A program made the position numbers and the translations under genes. This document shows, one piece after another, positions 26,446 through 35,944 of a stretch of DNA of 64,000 nucleotides. The stretch is taken from contig NZ_CP014754.1 in NCBI RefSeq assembly GCF_001447155.2, positions 186,001 through 250,000 on the forward strand, read 5' to 3'. Position 1 is the stretch's first letter, and every line of letters starts with the position of its first letter. This stretch comes from Marinobacter sp. LQ44 (GTDB lineage: Bacteria > Pseudomonadota > Gammaproteobacteria > Pseudomonadales > Oleiphilaceae). Below the pieces are notes generated by a model, which ran no database searches, had not been told where the DNA came from, and was given only the letters and a program-made list of their open reading frames with translations.

Positions 26446-27710
26446 AAACTGAGTATGTTGGCGCGCTTGTTGGCGGGCTTGGCCAGCACCAGGTGGGCCA
26501 CTCCAATGGCCCGCTCGCTGAAGCCAGCCTCGCAGTAGGCAAAGTAGAAGTGCCATAGACGCTGGAAGGCCTCGTCATAACCCCGTTCAAGCAGGATGTT
26601 CCGGTGTGCCATGAAACGGTCACACCAGTCGCGCAGGGTGCGGGCGTAATGGAAACCGAAGTCTTCTGAGTGGGTCAGCACCAGGTCGGACCCCCGGCGC
26701 ATGGACGTGATAATGGCTCCGAATGAGGGGATGAAGCTGCCCGGGAAAATATACCGTTGAATGAAGTCGACGTTCTTCAGCGCCCTTTCGTAACGCTGCT
26801 CCGGCATATTGATGGCCTGCACCAGGGCAAGGCCGTCTGGCTTGAGCAACGCGCTGATCTGGGTCAGGTAGCTATCCAGGAACTGCGGCCCAACGGCCTC
26901 AATCATTTCGATCGACACCAGTTTGTCGAATTGCCCGGTCAGGTCACGGTAGTCATCAAACAGCAGGGTGATACGGTCTTCCAGGCCTTCGGCTTTCACC
27001 CGCTCTTTGGCCAGCTCCAGTTGCTCCCGGGAGATGGTGGTAGTGGTTACATGACAGCCATAGTGCTTGGCGGCGTGAATGGCAAAACCGCCCCAGCCGG
27101 TGCCAATTTCGATCACCCGGTCTTCTGGCTGAAGGTCCAGCTTCTTGCAGATGGTGTCCAGTTTGTAGACCGCAGCATCTTCGAGGGTCGAATCAGAGCT
27201 CGGATAGATGGCTGAGGAATACATCATGGTCGGGTCGAGGAAGAGCTGGAACAGGTCGTTGTCCAGATCGTAGTGGGCACTGATGTTCTTGCGCGAACCG
27301 GCTGGAGTGTTGCGATTCAGCCAATGAAGCGCTTTCAAAGTCGGTTTGCTTACCCAGCTGAACTTGTCTTCAAAGGCGTTCATGGTGTCGAGGTTCCTGC
27401 TGAAAAAACGCAGGAGGGCGGTCAAGTCCGGAGAGCTCCAGTCGCCTGCAACAAAGGACTCGGCGGCGCCAACGCTGCCACCAGTAACCAGATCACGCCA
27501 GGTAGTGTGATCATGGATGACCAGCTCCGCCACCGGATACTGAGGGTCGCCGTCGCCATAGACCAGATCCTCAACCCCTTGCTCTTTGACCACCAACTTG
27601 CCATGGCTGAGTCGAGACAGCTGTTGGCAGACAAGCTGTTTGGCAATCCGGCTCACCAGCGGCGTGAGGCCGGTGCGCTGGCTGTCAACCGATGTATTCA
27701 GATTCTCCAT
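26442..27710 (-). CDS. cfa: Cyclopropane-fatty-acyl-phospholipid synthase family methyltransferase
   Basis: 422 aa. N-terminal lipid-interaction domain, then a SAM-dependent domain with VIEIGTGWGGFAIHAAKHYGC (SAM loop), TISREQLELAKERV and SIEMIEAVG (the Glu-containing active-site motif), ending in the CFAS fold. Adds a methylene or methyl group to unsaturated acyl chains of phospholipids. It overlaps DUF1365 by 13 bp. Clustering with an amine-oxidase-like flavoprotein and desaturase means the product may not be a simple cyclopropane ring. Confidence 0.9.
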   Translation of the reverse strand: MENLNTSVDSQRTGLTPLVSRIAKQLVCQQLSRLSHGKLVVKEQGVEDLVYGDGDPQYPVAELVIHDHTTWRDLVTGGSVGAAESFVAGDWSSPDLTALLRFFSRNLDTMNAFEDKFSWVSKPTLKALHWLNRNTPAGSRKNISAHYDLDNDLFQLFLDPTMMYSSAIYPSSDSTLEDAAVYKLDTICKKLDLQPEDRVIEIGTGWGGFAIHAAKHYGCHVTTTTISREQLELAKERVKAEGLEDRITLLFDDYRDLTGQFDKLVSIEMIEAVGPQFLDSYLTQISALLKPDGLALVQAINMPEQRYERALKNVDFIQRYIFPGSFIPSFGAIITSMRRGSDLVLTHSEDFGFHYARTLRDWCDRFMAHRNILLERGYDEAFQRLWHFYFAYCEAGFSERAIGVAHLVLAKPANKRANILSL

Positions 27711-28597
27711 GAGCTTACCCTTCCTGCAATATCCGAATCCGAGTGCGTAGGTGCCGGCGTTAACGTGATCTGCGTACCTTTATCTTCCACACCTTTGCGA
27801 TATTGGCTGTCCGTTTTGTCCAGCTTGTCCGGGTGGGTGTAGAAAGGCGCGCCCTTGAGCTTCAGCTTCAGGGCATTCCAGTAAATGCCGGCGGTGCCTT
27901 TGAGGGTTTCCACGGGAAAACGCCTCAGGCTTCTGTGCAATGTTTTACGATCAAACGGGCTGCGTTGGACTACCAGGGTGGCATCAAAATGTTTTTCCTG
28001 GCCCTGTTGCACGTTCATGTGAATACGTAGCTCCGGCCCCCTGAAACTGAACAGCCACTGGTACTGCTGATCCATGCCGTTGAACGGAGACACGTGGAAG
28101 CGCTTGCTGAAGGCGAAGCGTTCGGTGTGCCACGCATCTGCCGGGGCGGCTCCGGGTTTGCGGCATTCAAGGCAGTAAACGTGGTGCTGCTTCCAGGGTG
28201 TGTTGGTGATCTGCGCAAGAATCACCCGGGGAACGTCGCCGTTTTGGGAACTTTCGCCCCGGTTGTAGCAAAGGTAGAAGCTCACCGGGTTGAAGATGTA
28301 GCCCAGGTATCGGGGGTGAGTGATCAGCTCGATGGGGCCGTCGGGTGCCCAGCCAGTGGCGCTTTTCACCTGGTTGAACACTGCTTGGCGCAGGCTGGGC
28401 ACTTCCGGGTTCAGGTAGTCCCGCCGGTAAAGAGACATCCAGTTAAACCGCTCCAGAGAAAAAAACGGACTCAATGTAGTGATGGTCGCCCAGTCGTCCA
28501 GGTCTAATGCCAGCATGCCAATCTTGTACTTAAACTCGTGTAAAACCGGAATCTTACGCCGATGTCTTATAGTGCCTTCTAGCCACTGGCTGGCCAT
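27698..28597 (-). CDS. DUF1365 family protein
   Basis: 299 aa. Typical start (LEGTIRHRRKIPVLHEFKYKIGML) and core RYLGYIFNPVSFYLCYNRGE, EVNNTPW-like ITNTPWKQHHVY and FAFSKRFHVSPFNGMDQQYQW. DUF1365 genes nearly always accompany cfa and FAD amine-oxidase genes in proteobacteria, and a role in lipid modification is inferred; no reaction is assigned here. It overlaps cfa. Confidence 0.92.
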   Translation of the reverse strand: MASQWLEGTIRHRRKIPVLHEFKYKIGMLALDLDDWATITTLSPFFSLERFNWMSLYRRDYLNPEVPSLRQAVFNQVKSATGWAPDGPIELITHPRYLGYIFNPVSFYLCYNRGESSQNGDVPRVILAQITNTPWKQHHVYCLECRKPGAAPADAWHTERFAFSKRFHVSPFNGMDQQYQWLFSFRGPELRIHMNVQQGQEKHFDATLVVQRSPFDRKTLHRSLRRFPVETLKGTAGIYWNALKLKLKGAPFYTHPDKLDKTDSQYRKGVEDKGTQITLTPAPTHSDSDIAGRVSSWRI

Positions 28598-28599
28598 AA

Positions 28600-29865
28600 T
28601 CAGAGCTCCACGCCAAATGCCTGGGTAACGCGCAATGCGCTGCGTACGCCGTCTTCATGGAAGCCATTAAACCAGTAGGCACCACAGTAGTGGGTCCGGT
28701 TCCGGTTGCCGATCTCGTCGTAGCGCTCCTGGGCGGCCACAGCTTCAAGGGTGAAAACCGGATGGTCGTACTCAAAGCGCTTTATTACCTTGGCAGGGTC
28801 GATGTCATGGCTTCGATTAAGCGTAACGCAGAAGGTTTCAGGCGCATCGTCGAAGTTCTGCAGGGTATTCATGTTGTAGGTAACCGACACCGGCTGAGTG
28901 ATGTGTTCGGGAATCATATAATTCCAGGCAGCCCAGGCCAGTCGAGTGGAAGGCAAAACACTGGCATCGGTATGCAGCACCACGTCGTTCTTCTGATAGC
29001 CGATGGCACCAAGGATGTCCCGCTCCTGGTCGGTCGGATCGTTCAGCATCGCCAACGCCTGATTGCTGTGGCAGGCCAGGACAACCTGGTCAAACCGGTG
29101 CTGCTGGCCGTTCACCACGATGGTAACGCCGTCCTCGTCCCGGGCGATGGCCGTTACCGGGCTGTTCAGGTGGGTGCGATCGCCCAGCCGCGCCATCATC
29201 TTGTCCACGTAGGTGGCGGATCCGCCGGAAATCACCCGCCAGGTTGGGCGGTCGTCTACCGACAGCATGCCGTGGTTATTGAAGAACTGCAGGAAGAACC
29301 GGATCGGGAACTGCTCTAGCACGATTTCAGGTGCCGACCAGATGGCAGCCCCCATGGGAACAATGTAGTTGTTACGGAAATAACGGCTGTAGCGGTTACG
29401 GTTCAGGTATTCGCCGAGGGTTTCACCGTCTGGAATCTGGCCGGCAGCGAGATCGGCGCGAGTTTCCTTGTTGAACCGGAGGATTTCCCGGATCATCTTC
29501 AGAAAGTTCAGGTTAAGAAGGTTCCTGCGCTGGGCAAACAGCGTGTTGAGGCTTGTGCCGTTGTACTGCAGGCCAGAAACGTGGCAGTCCACACTGAAAC
29601 TCATGTTACTGACTTCTGACTGTACATCCAGGCGGTCCATCAGCTTGATAAAATTCGGGTAGGTCCAGTCATTGAACACAATGAACCCGGTGTTCACGGG
29701 CCAGACACGCCCGCCTGCTTCTACCTGTTCGGTGTTGGTGTGGCCACCCGCATAATCGCCAGCTTCAAACAGTTGAACATCGTGTTTCTCACTGAGCAGC
29801 CAGGCCGCCGTCAAGCCGGATACGCCGGCACCAATCACAGCAATACGCTGACCATTCGGGTTCAT
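28600..29865 (-). CDS. FAD-dependent amine-oxidase-like oxidoreductase of the cfa cluster
   Basis: About 421 aa. N-terminal dinucleotide-binding motif IAVIGAGVSGLTAAWLLS, then FEAGDYAGGHTNTEQV and a C-terminal FAD motif region (RTHYCGAYWFNGFHEDGV). Belongs to the NAD/FAD flavoprotein group co-occurring with DUF1365 and cfa. ATG 29865 is preceded by AGGAACAG; an in-frame TTG ten codons earlier overlaps the SDR stop. Probably oxidises or desaturates acyl intermediates (inference). Confidence 0.9.
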   Translation of the reverse strand: MNPNGQRIAVIGAGVSGLTAAWLLSEKHDVQLFEAGDYAGGHTNTEQVEAGGRVWPVNTGFIVFNDWTYPNFIKLMDRLDVQSEVSNMSFSVDCHVSGLQYNGTSLNTLFAQRRNLLNLNFLKMIREILRFNKETRADLAAGQIPDGETLGEYLNRNRYSRYFRNNYIVPMGAAIWSAPEIVLEQFPIRFFLQFFNNHGMLSVDDRPTWRVISGGSATYVDKMMARLGDRTHLNSPVTAIARDEDGVTIVVNGQQHRFDQVVLACHSNQALAMLNDPTDQERDILGAIGYQKNDVVLHTDASVLPSTRLAWAAWNYMIPEHITQPVSVTYNMNTLQNFDDAPETFCVTLNRSHDIDPAKVIKRFEYDHPVFTLEAVAAQERYDEIGNRNRTHYCGAYWFNGFHEDGVRSALRVTQAFGVEL

Positions 29866-29891
29866 GCAATCTGTTCCTGTTAATAAAGAGT

Positions 29892-30674
29892 TCAAGAGTG
29901 GTTGTTACGGGCCATGGAGGCGGCCATGCGATCCACAAGGCCTTGAGGCAAGGCACCCAGCGCTTTCAGCATCCAGGTGAAACGTCGGGGGAAGGCGATT
30001 TCCGTCTTACCCTTTTCGAGGCCTTTAACAATGCGATCGGCGGCATCTTCCGAGCCGATGATGAAGGGCATGGGGAAGTCGTTACGGTCCGTCAAAGGCG
30101 TTTTCACAAAGCCAGGAGAGACCACCACCACGTCGATGCCCTCGGCTGCAAGGTCCGCACGCAGCGCGTGGGCAAAGTAGGTCAGGGCAGCCTTTGACGC
30201 GCCATAACCCTCTGCCCGGCCAAACGGAAACCACCAGGCTGAAGAGCTGACAATCACCAGCGTCGCCGGTTTACCTTTGGCCCGGGTGGCCCTGAGGGCC
30301 GGAAGCGCAATATCCAGGCTTCTGGCCGTGCCAACGACATTGGTCGTCATGTTGGCTTCAATCACGCGGCTGTCATATTCGGCGATCTCCAGGTATTCAC
30401 AGGTACCGGCATTCAGTATCGCCATGTCCAGATCACCAAAGTGACCCAAAGAATCCTTGATGGCCTCGAGGTCAGCCTTACTGGTGGTGTCCGCGGGGGC
30501 GGCCAACATGTGCTGGGGATGCTGATTCACCAGAGCATCCAAGGCCTCCTTCCGGCGCCCGGTGACAATCAACCGGTGCCCATGGGTAGCAAGTTGCTTT
30601 GCCAGTGCCTCGCCAATCCCGGACGATGCGCCGGTCAGCCAGATGTTGCTGGTGGTTTCCAGGCGTCTGCTCAT
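29892..30674 (-). CDS. Short-chain dehydrogenase/reductase
   Basis: About 260 aa, classical SDR: cofactor motif TGASSGIGEAL, catalytic Ser in VIVSSSAWW, YGASKAAL (Tyr-x3-Lys). Likely NADP-dependent. ATG 30674 overlaps the SnoaL stop (ATGA). The C-terminal part resembles SDRs of cfa clusters; substrate unknown but probably an acyl-lipid intermediate. Confidence 0.9.
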   Translation of the reverse strand: MSRRLETTSNIWLTGASSGIGEALAKQLATHGHRLIVTGRRKEALDALVNQHPQHMLAAPADTTSKADLEAIKDSLGHFGDLDMAILNAGTCEYLEIAEYDSRVIEANMTTNVVGTARSLDIALPALRATRAKGKPATLVIVSSSAWWFPFGRAEGYGASKAALTYFAHALRADLAAEGIDVVVVSPGFVKTPLTDRNDFPMPFIIGSEDAADRIVKGLEKGKTEIAFPRRFTWMLKALGALPQGLVDRMAASMARNNHS

Positions 30675-31138
30675 CCTGCCTGCTCCTTGACCCAACGTAT
30701 CACTCCACCCACCACCGGCAGATTTTCGTAGAGCAACTGGCCGGCATCGAAATAATCCCGGTGGTACCGTACCCGGCCGTCCAGAATCTGGAGGTGGCTG
30801 ATACCCTCAACCTCCACGGTTTTTCCACCTTTGATCCGCTTGTGCTGTAACTCCATTACCCACGGAATGGTGCACCAGGCGTCCTGGATCACTGGGCTGT
30901 TGAAGCGGAACTGGCATCGGATAACGTTGCCGTAGGCGCCTGCAAAGTAATTCGTTAGCGCGTCCAGGCCGTTCACCGTTCCAAATGGATCCTGAAACTC
31001 GATGTCTTCACCATAGACTTGCTGCAGTTTATGCAGGTTGCCCTTGTCGAGCTCATTGAACAGGGCGCAGAACTGGTCGAGCACAGCTGGCAGGGCGGGG
31101 TTGGGTGAGCCGACCTCAATGGCAGAAGCAGTTTTCAT
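30671..31138 (-). CDS. SnoaL-like / NTF2-fold protein
   Basis: 155 aa, single NTF2-like domain (FNELDKGNLHKLQQVYGEDIEFQDPFG; YHRDYFDAGQLLYENLPV). Homologues occur in the same cfa/SDR/amine-oxidase operons. It overlaps the desaturase by 4 bp and SDR by 4 bp. Function unknown. Confidence 0.85.
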   Translation of the reverse strand: MKTASAIEVGSPNPALPAVLDQFCALFNELDKGNLHKLQQVYGEDIEFQDPFGTVNGLDALTNYFAGAYGNVIRCQFRFNSPVIQDAWCTIPWVMELQHKRIKGGKTVEVEGISHLQILDGRVRYHRDYFDAGQLLYENLPVVGGVIRWVKEQAG

Positions 31139-32091
31139 TTGCGCTTCCTCCTCTGTTCGTCCAATTCACGTGTTTCTTTCTGGATGTGTGCCGGGATTGG
31201 ATTTAAATCCCACACTATCCCGAGCTTGGACAATGCCCAAAGCCCGTACCAGGTGATATCTATTTCATACCACCGGAATCCCTGGCGTACGGATTGTGGC
31301 CAACGGTGGTGGTTGTTGTGCCAGCCTTCGCCCAGCGTAATCAGCGCGAGCCAGAAATTGTTGCGGCTATCGTCGTCGGTTTCGAACCGGCGCTTTCCCC
31401 ACACGTGAGACAGTGAGTTGATGGATACCGTCGCGTGGAACAAGCACACCGTTGAGATAAAGAAGCCCCAAACCAGCAGTTGCAAACCATTGGTGCCCAG
31501 CCCTGGGGCCCAAACTGCCAGGGCTTCTCCCAGCAGATAGATCAGCAAGGCGGCGGCCGCCGGAATCAGTGAATCGAACCGGTTGATAAATTTGAGTTCT
31601 GGAAATTTCAACCAGTCTCGCACCCGGCGTTCATCCATGGTGAAGCCGGCATCACAGGTAAACCAGCCGGCGTGAGACCACCAGAACCCGCCGTGGTGAG
31701 GTGAGTGCAGGTCTTCTGCATTATCGGAATGTTGGTGATGATGCCGATGATGAGCTGCCCACCACAACGGGCCCCGCTGGGCCGAACTGGCTCCGAGCAC
31801 GGCAAACACGAATTGCGCGGCGCGGCTGGTCTTAAACGTTTTGTGGGAAAAGTAACGATGATAGAAGCCTGTTATGGCAAACATCCGGATGACGAAGAAG
31901 GCGACGGCGAACACAACAGCGAAGGTGCTGACGCCGGTGAACAATGCGAGTAGGCAGGCAAGATGTAATGCGATAAAAGGCAGCACTCTCACCCAGTTAA
32001 AGGATCTGGAACTGGAATCCAGGTGATCTGAACCTGCTTCGGAATCGAACCATCTCAGAATGTTTGTTAACCAGTAATTCAATCGGGCCAT
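31135..32091 (-). CDS. Acyl-CoA/acyl-lipid delta-9-type desaturase
   Basis: About 318 aa integral-membrane di-iron desaturase. The three histidine boxes are complete: HRYFSH, HRHHHQHSD and GEGWHNNHH. At least four hydrophobic segments flank them. First gene of the overlapping lipid operon, so it may make the unsaturated chain used by the cfa methyltransferase. ATG 32091 is chosen over an upstream in-frame TTG. Its start codon is only 8 bp from that of the divergent flavoprotein gene, which is unusual. Confidence 0.9.
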   Translation of the reverse strand: MARLNYWLTNILRWFDSEAGSDHLDSSSRSFNWVRVLPFIALHLACLLALFTGVSTFAVVFAVAFFVIRMFAITGFYHRYFSHKTFKTSRAAQFVFAVLGASSAQRGPLWWAAHHRHHHQHSDNAEDLHSPHHGGFWWSHAGWFTCDAGFTMDERRVRDWLKFPELKFINRFDSLIPAAAALLIYLLGEALAVWAPGLGTNGLQLLVWGFFISTVCLFHATVSINSLSHVWGKRRFETDDDSRNNFWLALITLGEGWHNNHHRWPQSVRQGFRWYEIDITWYGLWALSKLGIVWDLNPIPAHIQKETRELDEQRRKRK

Positions 32092-32099
32092 ATACAACC

Positions 32100-33110
32100 A
32101 TGCTTAAAGTGACATCAGACACCACATCAATACGCAACGTAGCGGTTATCGGTTCAGGTCTGGCAGGCCTCACAGCTGCAATTTTACTTAGCCAACTGGG
32201 CCATAGTGTCACGGTGTTTGAGAAAAGTCGCGGGCCGGGTGGTCGCATGGCCTCCAAGAGGGTTGGTAGTGGGTCTGCCGATGTCGGTGCCCAATACTTT
32301 ACCGCCCGCAATCCTGAGTTCTTTTCGTTCCTGCAACGCTGGGCCGGGAGCGACGCTTTCCGCGAGTGGCCAGCCAGATTCCGTTATCAGGACGAAACCC
32401 TTCACTGGCAGCCGTTTCCGGAAGAAAAGCGTTATGTTGGCGTCCCGAGAATGACCGCTATCACCCGTGCATTGTCTGCCCACGTAGAAGTGACCGCTCA
32501 GGTGAGAATTGAACGGTTAGTGCCTTCCGGTAACCAGTGGCAATTAGTGTGCACAGAAGGGCGGAACCACGGTTCATTCGATCAGGTGATCATCACTGCT
32601 CCCCCGGCTCAGGCCCGGGAACTGTTACTGGCTAGCCAGCTTGACGGGCTGGCGGAAGAGCTTGAAAAGCCGGTTGATCAGATTCTCCCGTGTTGGGCAG
32701 TGGCGGCTCATTATTCCGAGCCACCGGAGGTGGACGCAGACGCCATGCGCCCGCACTCTACGGTGCTGTACTGGGTTGCCAACAATTCCTCCAAGCCGGG
32801 CCGGGATGATTCCGGCCAATGGTGGGTATTGCATGCCACCCCGGAGTGGACAATGGCCCATGTGGATGCGGAGCCGGGCCAGGTGTGTAACGCATTGGTG
32901 GGTGAATTCGCAGCGTTAACCGGGGCCGATGCCCGCCCCGATGAGACGGTGGCTCACCGCTGGCTCTACGCCAGGTCGGCCGGGGGTGATCAGCCCGGAT
33001 ATCGCTACGATGCCAGGAGTGGCATCGGGCTGGCGGGAGACTGGTTAGCTGGTGGCCGGGTAGAGGGCGCCTGGGAAAGCGCCACCGGTTTGGTTGCCGC
33101 GATGAAGTAG
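32100..33110 (+). CDS. Renalase-like FAD-dependent oxidoreductase
   Basis: About 336 aa. FAD motif VAVIGSGLAGLTAAILLSQL, then FEKSRGPGGRMASKRV and C-terminal RWLYARSAGG, GIGLAGDWLAGGRVEGAW, typical of the renalase/amine-oxidase-like flavoproteins of bacteria. No clear ribosome binding site precedes ATG 32100, and an in-frame TTG at 32064 is another possible start lying inside the desaturase reading frame. Substrate unknown; possibly linked to the lipid operon. Confidence 0.88.
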   Translation: MLKVTSDTTSIRNVAVIGSGLAGLTAAILLSQLGHSVTVFEKSRGPGGRMASKRVGSGSADVGAQYFTARNPEFFSFLQRWAGSDAFREWPARFRYQDETLHWQPFPEEKRYVGVPRMTAITRALSAHVEVTAQVRIERLVPSGNQWQLVCTEGRNHGSFDQVIITAPPAQARELLLASQLDGLAEELEKPVDQILPCWAVAAHYSEPPEVDADAMRPHSTVLYWVANNSSKPGRDDSGQWWVLHATPEWTMAHVDAEPGQVCNALVGEFAALTGADARPDETVAHRWLYARSAGGDQPGYRYDARSGIGLAGDWLAGGRVEGAWESATGLVAAMK

Positions 33111-33123
33111 CGCGGGGGCCAGT

Positions 33124-34608
33124 CTATTCGAGCAGGTCGGGAGGCGCCATTCTGGTGACTTCCGGCCGGCTGTAGAAATGGGTGATGGTGCCGTCACCAA
33201 ACTTCGAGAAAAACGCGCTGACCTCGGTAATTTTGCGCAATGAGCGCTCCCTGGAGATCGGATTCTTTACCAAGACCTTTATGCCGTTAAAGTTGTCCTG
33301 GATATTCGAGAACCGGGCGCGCATGGAGCAGGTGACCACGTTGCCCGGGTCCATGGCCAACTCTCCAGCCAGCCAGTGGCTGTGGTCAGCAATCTGCTGT
33401 TTGTCGAGATTCTCCCGGGTATCCAGGTGGTGCAGCTTCACCCGATTTACGATGCAGAATGAGTAACTTTTCGGATGCTTGCGGGCCACTTTCCGGAAGG
33501 CTTCCCAGAAAAAATTATCGGTCAGCTCCGCAAAAAACCTCATATCGCTCAGGCAAGTGTCGATCCAGTCAAAGCTCTCCGGGTCTTCCAGTACTTCGTT
33601 GATGGCTTCCCGCAGCAGCCAGTCAAACCCAAGGGCTGTTTTGTGGGCGTAGACTTTGCGGTACATCTGATATCGGCTGTACACGAAGTCTTCCAGGGCA
33701 CCCAGGCCTTTCTGGGTAATCGCCAGGCCCATCCAGGGCTCGGACACATCCCAGCCAAACCGCAGGTTACTCAGCAGGTGGTCAAGATTGAACCCGCCGA
33801 TGGTCACGGAACTGTGGAAACCATCCCGAAGCATGTAGTCTGCCCGGTCAGCATCGATTTCACCGGACACAATGGACGACAGTAAGCCCATGACCAGGGC
33901 CGGCACGTCCTGTTCACCGATGGTGCCGGCGACCGCGTCTGCACCGGCAATGAATTCCCAGAAAGTGCGGGCGTGGCGGCAGAAGGTGGCGCTTGGGGTA
34001 ACGTCAGTCGTCTCCATGATGCCAATCACATCAACCGCGTCCAGCCCGGCGTTTTCGAGATCCACCGATGACAGCACGTCATGGGCAACCCGGACGGAAT
34101 AATGTTCGTGCTCCAGTTCTTCTGGCTCCTCCGGGTGATAGCGGGTGAAGTCGACCCCGCGCCAGAGATCCCTGAAACGTTGGGGGCGCGACATCAGCTC
34201 CCGGATGCGGCGGGCCTGGGTGAACTGATGCGAAAAACTGGAGTGGCCGCTGTCGTGCAACAGGCAACCAAGGCGAATGGTTTTGGCCAGGTAATCGATG
34301 GCGTCGAGCTGGCTCAGGCTCAGGTCTGTACGTTCGCTGAGTTGCCGTTCCCGAAGGTAGGCGTCAATCATCGAACGGAACATACGGGTTCCCACATGCA
34401 TTACGCCAATGCTGTGCAGAAAACGTGAGTGGGTTGCCCCAGGAAAAACCAGGCTCAAAATATCGTTCTGGCAGATGTTTCTCAGGCGCTGGAACAGGGG
34501 ATGGTCAATCACCTGGATTTCATGCCGATACAGGGGGATGCCGCCGTGCACGGGGTCCATGATGAGCTTGTCGTAGGCTCCGAGCAGGTCGTTGACGGCA
34601 CGTCGCAT
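33124..34608 (-). CDS. HD-domain phosphohydrolase (dNTPase/SAMHD1-like)
   Basis: 494 aa. DPVHGGIPLYRHEIQVIDHPLFQRLRNI, then HSRFLHSIGVMHVGTRM and the metal-binding LGCLLHDSGHSSFSH, with a downstream Asp in DADRADYMLRDG-type context (SGEIDADRADYMLRDGFHSS). This is the layout of the YdhJ/SAMHD1-like HD hydrolases, which may act on dNTPs or nucleotides. Convergent with the renalase-like gene. Substrate not determinable here. Confidence 0.88.
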   Translation of the reverse strand: MRRAVNDLLGAYDKLIMDPVHGGIPLYRHEIQVIDHPLFQRLRNICQNDILSLVFPGATHSRFLHSIGVMHVGTRMFRSMIDAYLRERQLSERTDLSLSQLDAIDYLAKTIRLGCLLHDSGHSSFSHQFTQARRIRELMSRPQRFRDLWRGVDFTRYHPEEPEELEHEHYSVRVAHDVLSSVDLENAGLDAVDVIGIMETTDVTPSATFCRHARTFWEFIAGADAVAGTIGEQDVPALVMGLLSSIVSGEIDADRADYMLRDGFHSSVTIGGFNLDHLLSNLRFGWDVSEPWMGLAITQKGLGALEDFVYSRYQMYRKVYAHKTALGFDWLLREAINEVLEDPESFDWIDTCLSDMRFFAELTDNFFWEAFRKVARKHPKSYSFCIVNRVKLHHLDTRENLDKQQIADHSHWLAGELAMDPGNVVTCSMRARFSNIQDNFNGIKVLVKNPISRERSLRKITEVSAFFSKFGDGTITHFYSRPEVTRMAPPDLLE

Positions 34609-34722
34609 GGTTACAAATCTCCCAAATTAATGACACGGCCCTTGTTATATCACAGGGGCATGCCAGAATAGGCTTTATGAAGCCAATTTCTCTTTTATCG
34701 CTGGTAGTTTAAGGCCATCAAC

Positions 34723-35931
34723 ATGACCTCGCGCACCGAGCGCATTCTGATTATTGACGCCAACGAACAGGCGAGATCGGATTTGTCCCGCTACCTTGAA
34801 GCGAGAGGCTTCTATGTGACTGGATTTCCCGATGTCAGCGCCGCCCGAAGCCTTTTCGAAGATAACATTCCCGATGTCATCTTTGCAGATTTGCCCCCCG
34901 AAGCCATCCGAGAACTGTCAAGGCGGCTGGATGAAGCCGACAGCTTTACCCCCATCGTTGCCTGCACCTGCAGCGAATCCAGTTCAGAGATTGTCCAGGC
35001 CCTCAGGGCTGGTGCAGCGGATGTGGTTCTTAAACCCTGTAACGACGACAAGGGCGCCCTGGACGACGTTATCGGCAAACTGTTTGATCGGGTCAGGGTG
35101 AATCGCCTGAACCAACTGTACCGGCAGGAACTTGAGGAGGCCAATCGGGAACTCCGCACAGGTATCGCGGAACTGAGAGCTGACCAGAATGCCGGGCGCA
35201 AGGTCCAGCTAAAAATGTTGCCAGACCACGAGCTGAGCCTGTCCGGTTTGCAGGTGGACCACCTGATCAAGCCTTCACTGTACCTGAGTGGCGATTTCCT
35301 GGACTACTTCCGCATTACCGAAGACAAAGTGTTGGTCTACATTGCCGATGTGTCCGGGCATGGTGCCAGCTCGGCGTTCGTCACGGTGTTGCTCAAGAAC
35401 CTGACCAATCGCCTCCAGCGCAATATGCGCCGACAATCCAGTGACGATATCCTGTACCCGGAACGGTTTCTGGAAAGGATCAACTCGGAGCTACTGGATA
35501 CTGGTCTCGGTAAGCACGTAACCGTATTTGTTGGCATTATCTCGATTTCCACCCGTACATTAAGTTATGCGGTCGGTGCACACTTCCCGATGCCGATTTT
35601 GTCGTTCGAGGGCGGCGAAACCCGTTTTCTGGAGGGTAGTGGGCTCCCGGTAGGGTTGTTTGAGGCACCGGAGTGGGAGGTTTACGAGGTCAAGCTGGAC
35701 AAGCCGTTCCGGCTGTTGCTGTTTTCAGACGGAATTCTGGAAGTGATTCCGGCAAAATCCCTGGATGAAAAGGAGAAGACACTACTTGAACTCGTATCAG
35801 GAGGTAGTCACACTATCGCATCGCTGAGCGACGCTCTGGGGCTTGGTAAGATCTCGGAGCTGCCGGACGATATCGCGATAGTATCGGTAACTGATACCAT
35901 AGATGGTTCAGACAACACGTCGTCGACTTAG
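34723..35931 (+). CDS. Response regulator with PP2C-type phosphatase output (RssB-like)
   Basis: 402 aa. N-terminal receiver domain (about 1-125): ILIIDANEQ in place of the usual acidic pair, phosphoacceptor Asp in DVIFADLPP, Thr in VACTCSE and Lys in VVLKPC. A coiled-coil linker follows, then a SpoIIE/RsbU-like PP2C phosphatase (about 190-395; GDFLDYF, VYIADVSGHGASSAF, LLLFSDGILEV, LPDDIAIVSV). The next gene is a STAS anti-anti-sigma factor, as in the Pseudomonas RssB-RssC pair that controls RpoS. The phosphatase probably dephosphorylates that partner. Confidence 0.9.
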   Translation: MTSRTERILIIDANEQARSDLSRYLEARGFYVTGFPDVSAARSLFEDNIPDVIFADLPPEAIRELSRRLDEADSFTPIVACTCSESSSEIVQALRAGAADVVLKPCNDDKGALDDVIGKLFDRVRVNRLNQLYRQELEEANRELRTGIAELRADQNAGRKVQLKMLPDHELSLSGLQVDHLIKPSLYLSGDFLDYFRITEDKVLVYIADVSGHGASSAFVTVLLKNLTNRLQRNMRRQSSDDILYPERFLERINSELLDTGLGKHVTVFVGIISISTRTLSYAVGAHFPMPILSFEGGETRFLEGSGLPVGLFEAPEWEVYEVKLDKPFRLLLFSDGILEVIPAKSLDEKEKTLLELVSGGSHTIASLSDALGLGKISELPDDIAIVSVTDTIDGSDNTSST

Positions 35932-35944
35932 TGGCAGTGTGAAA

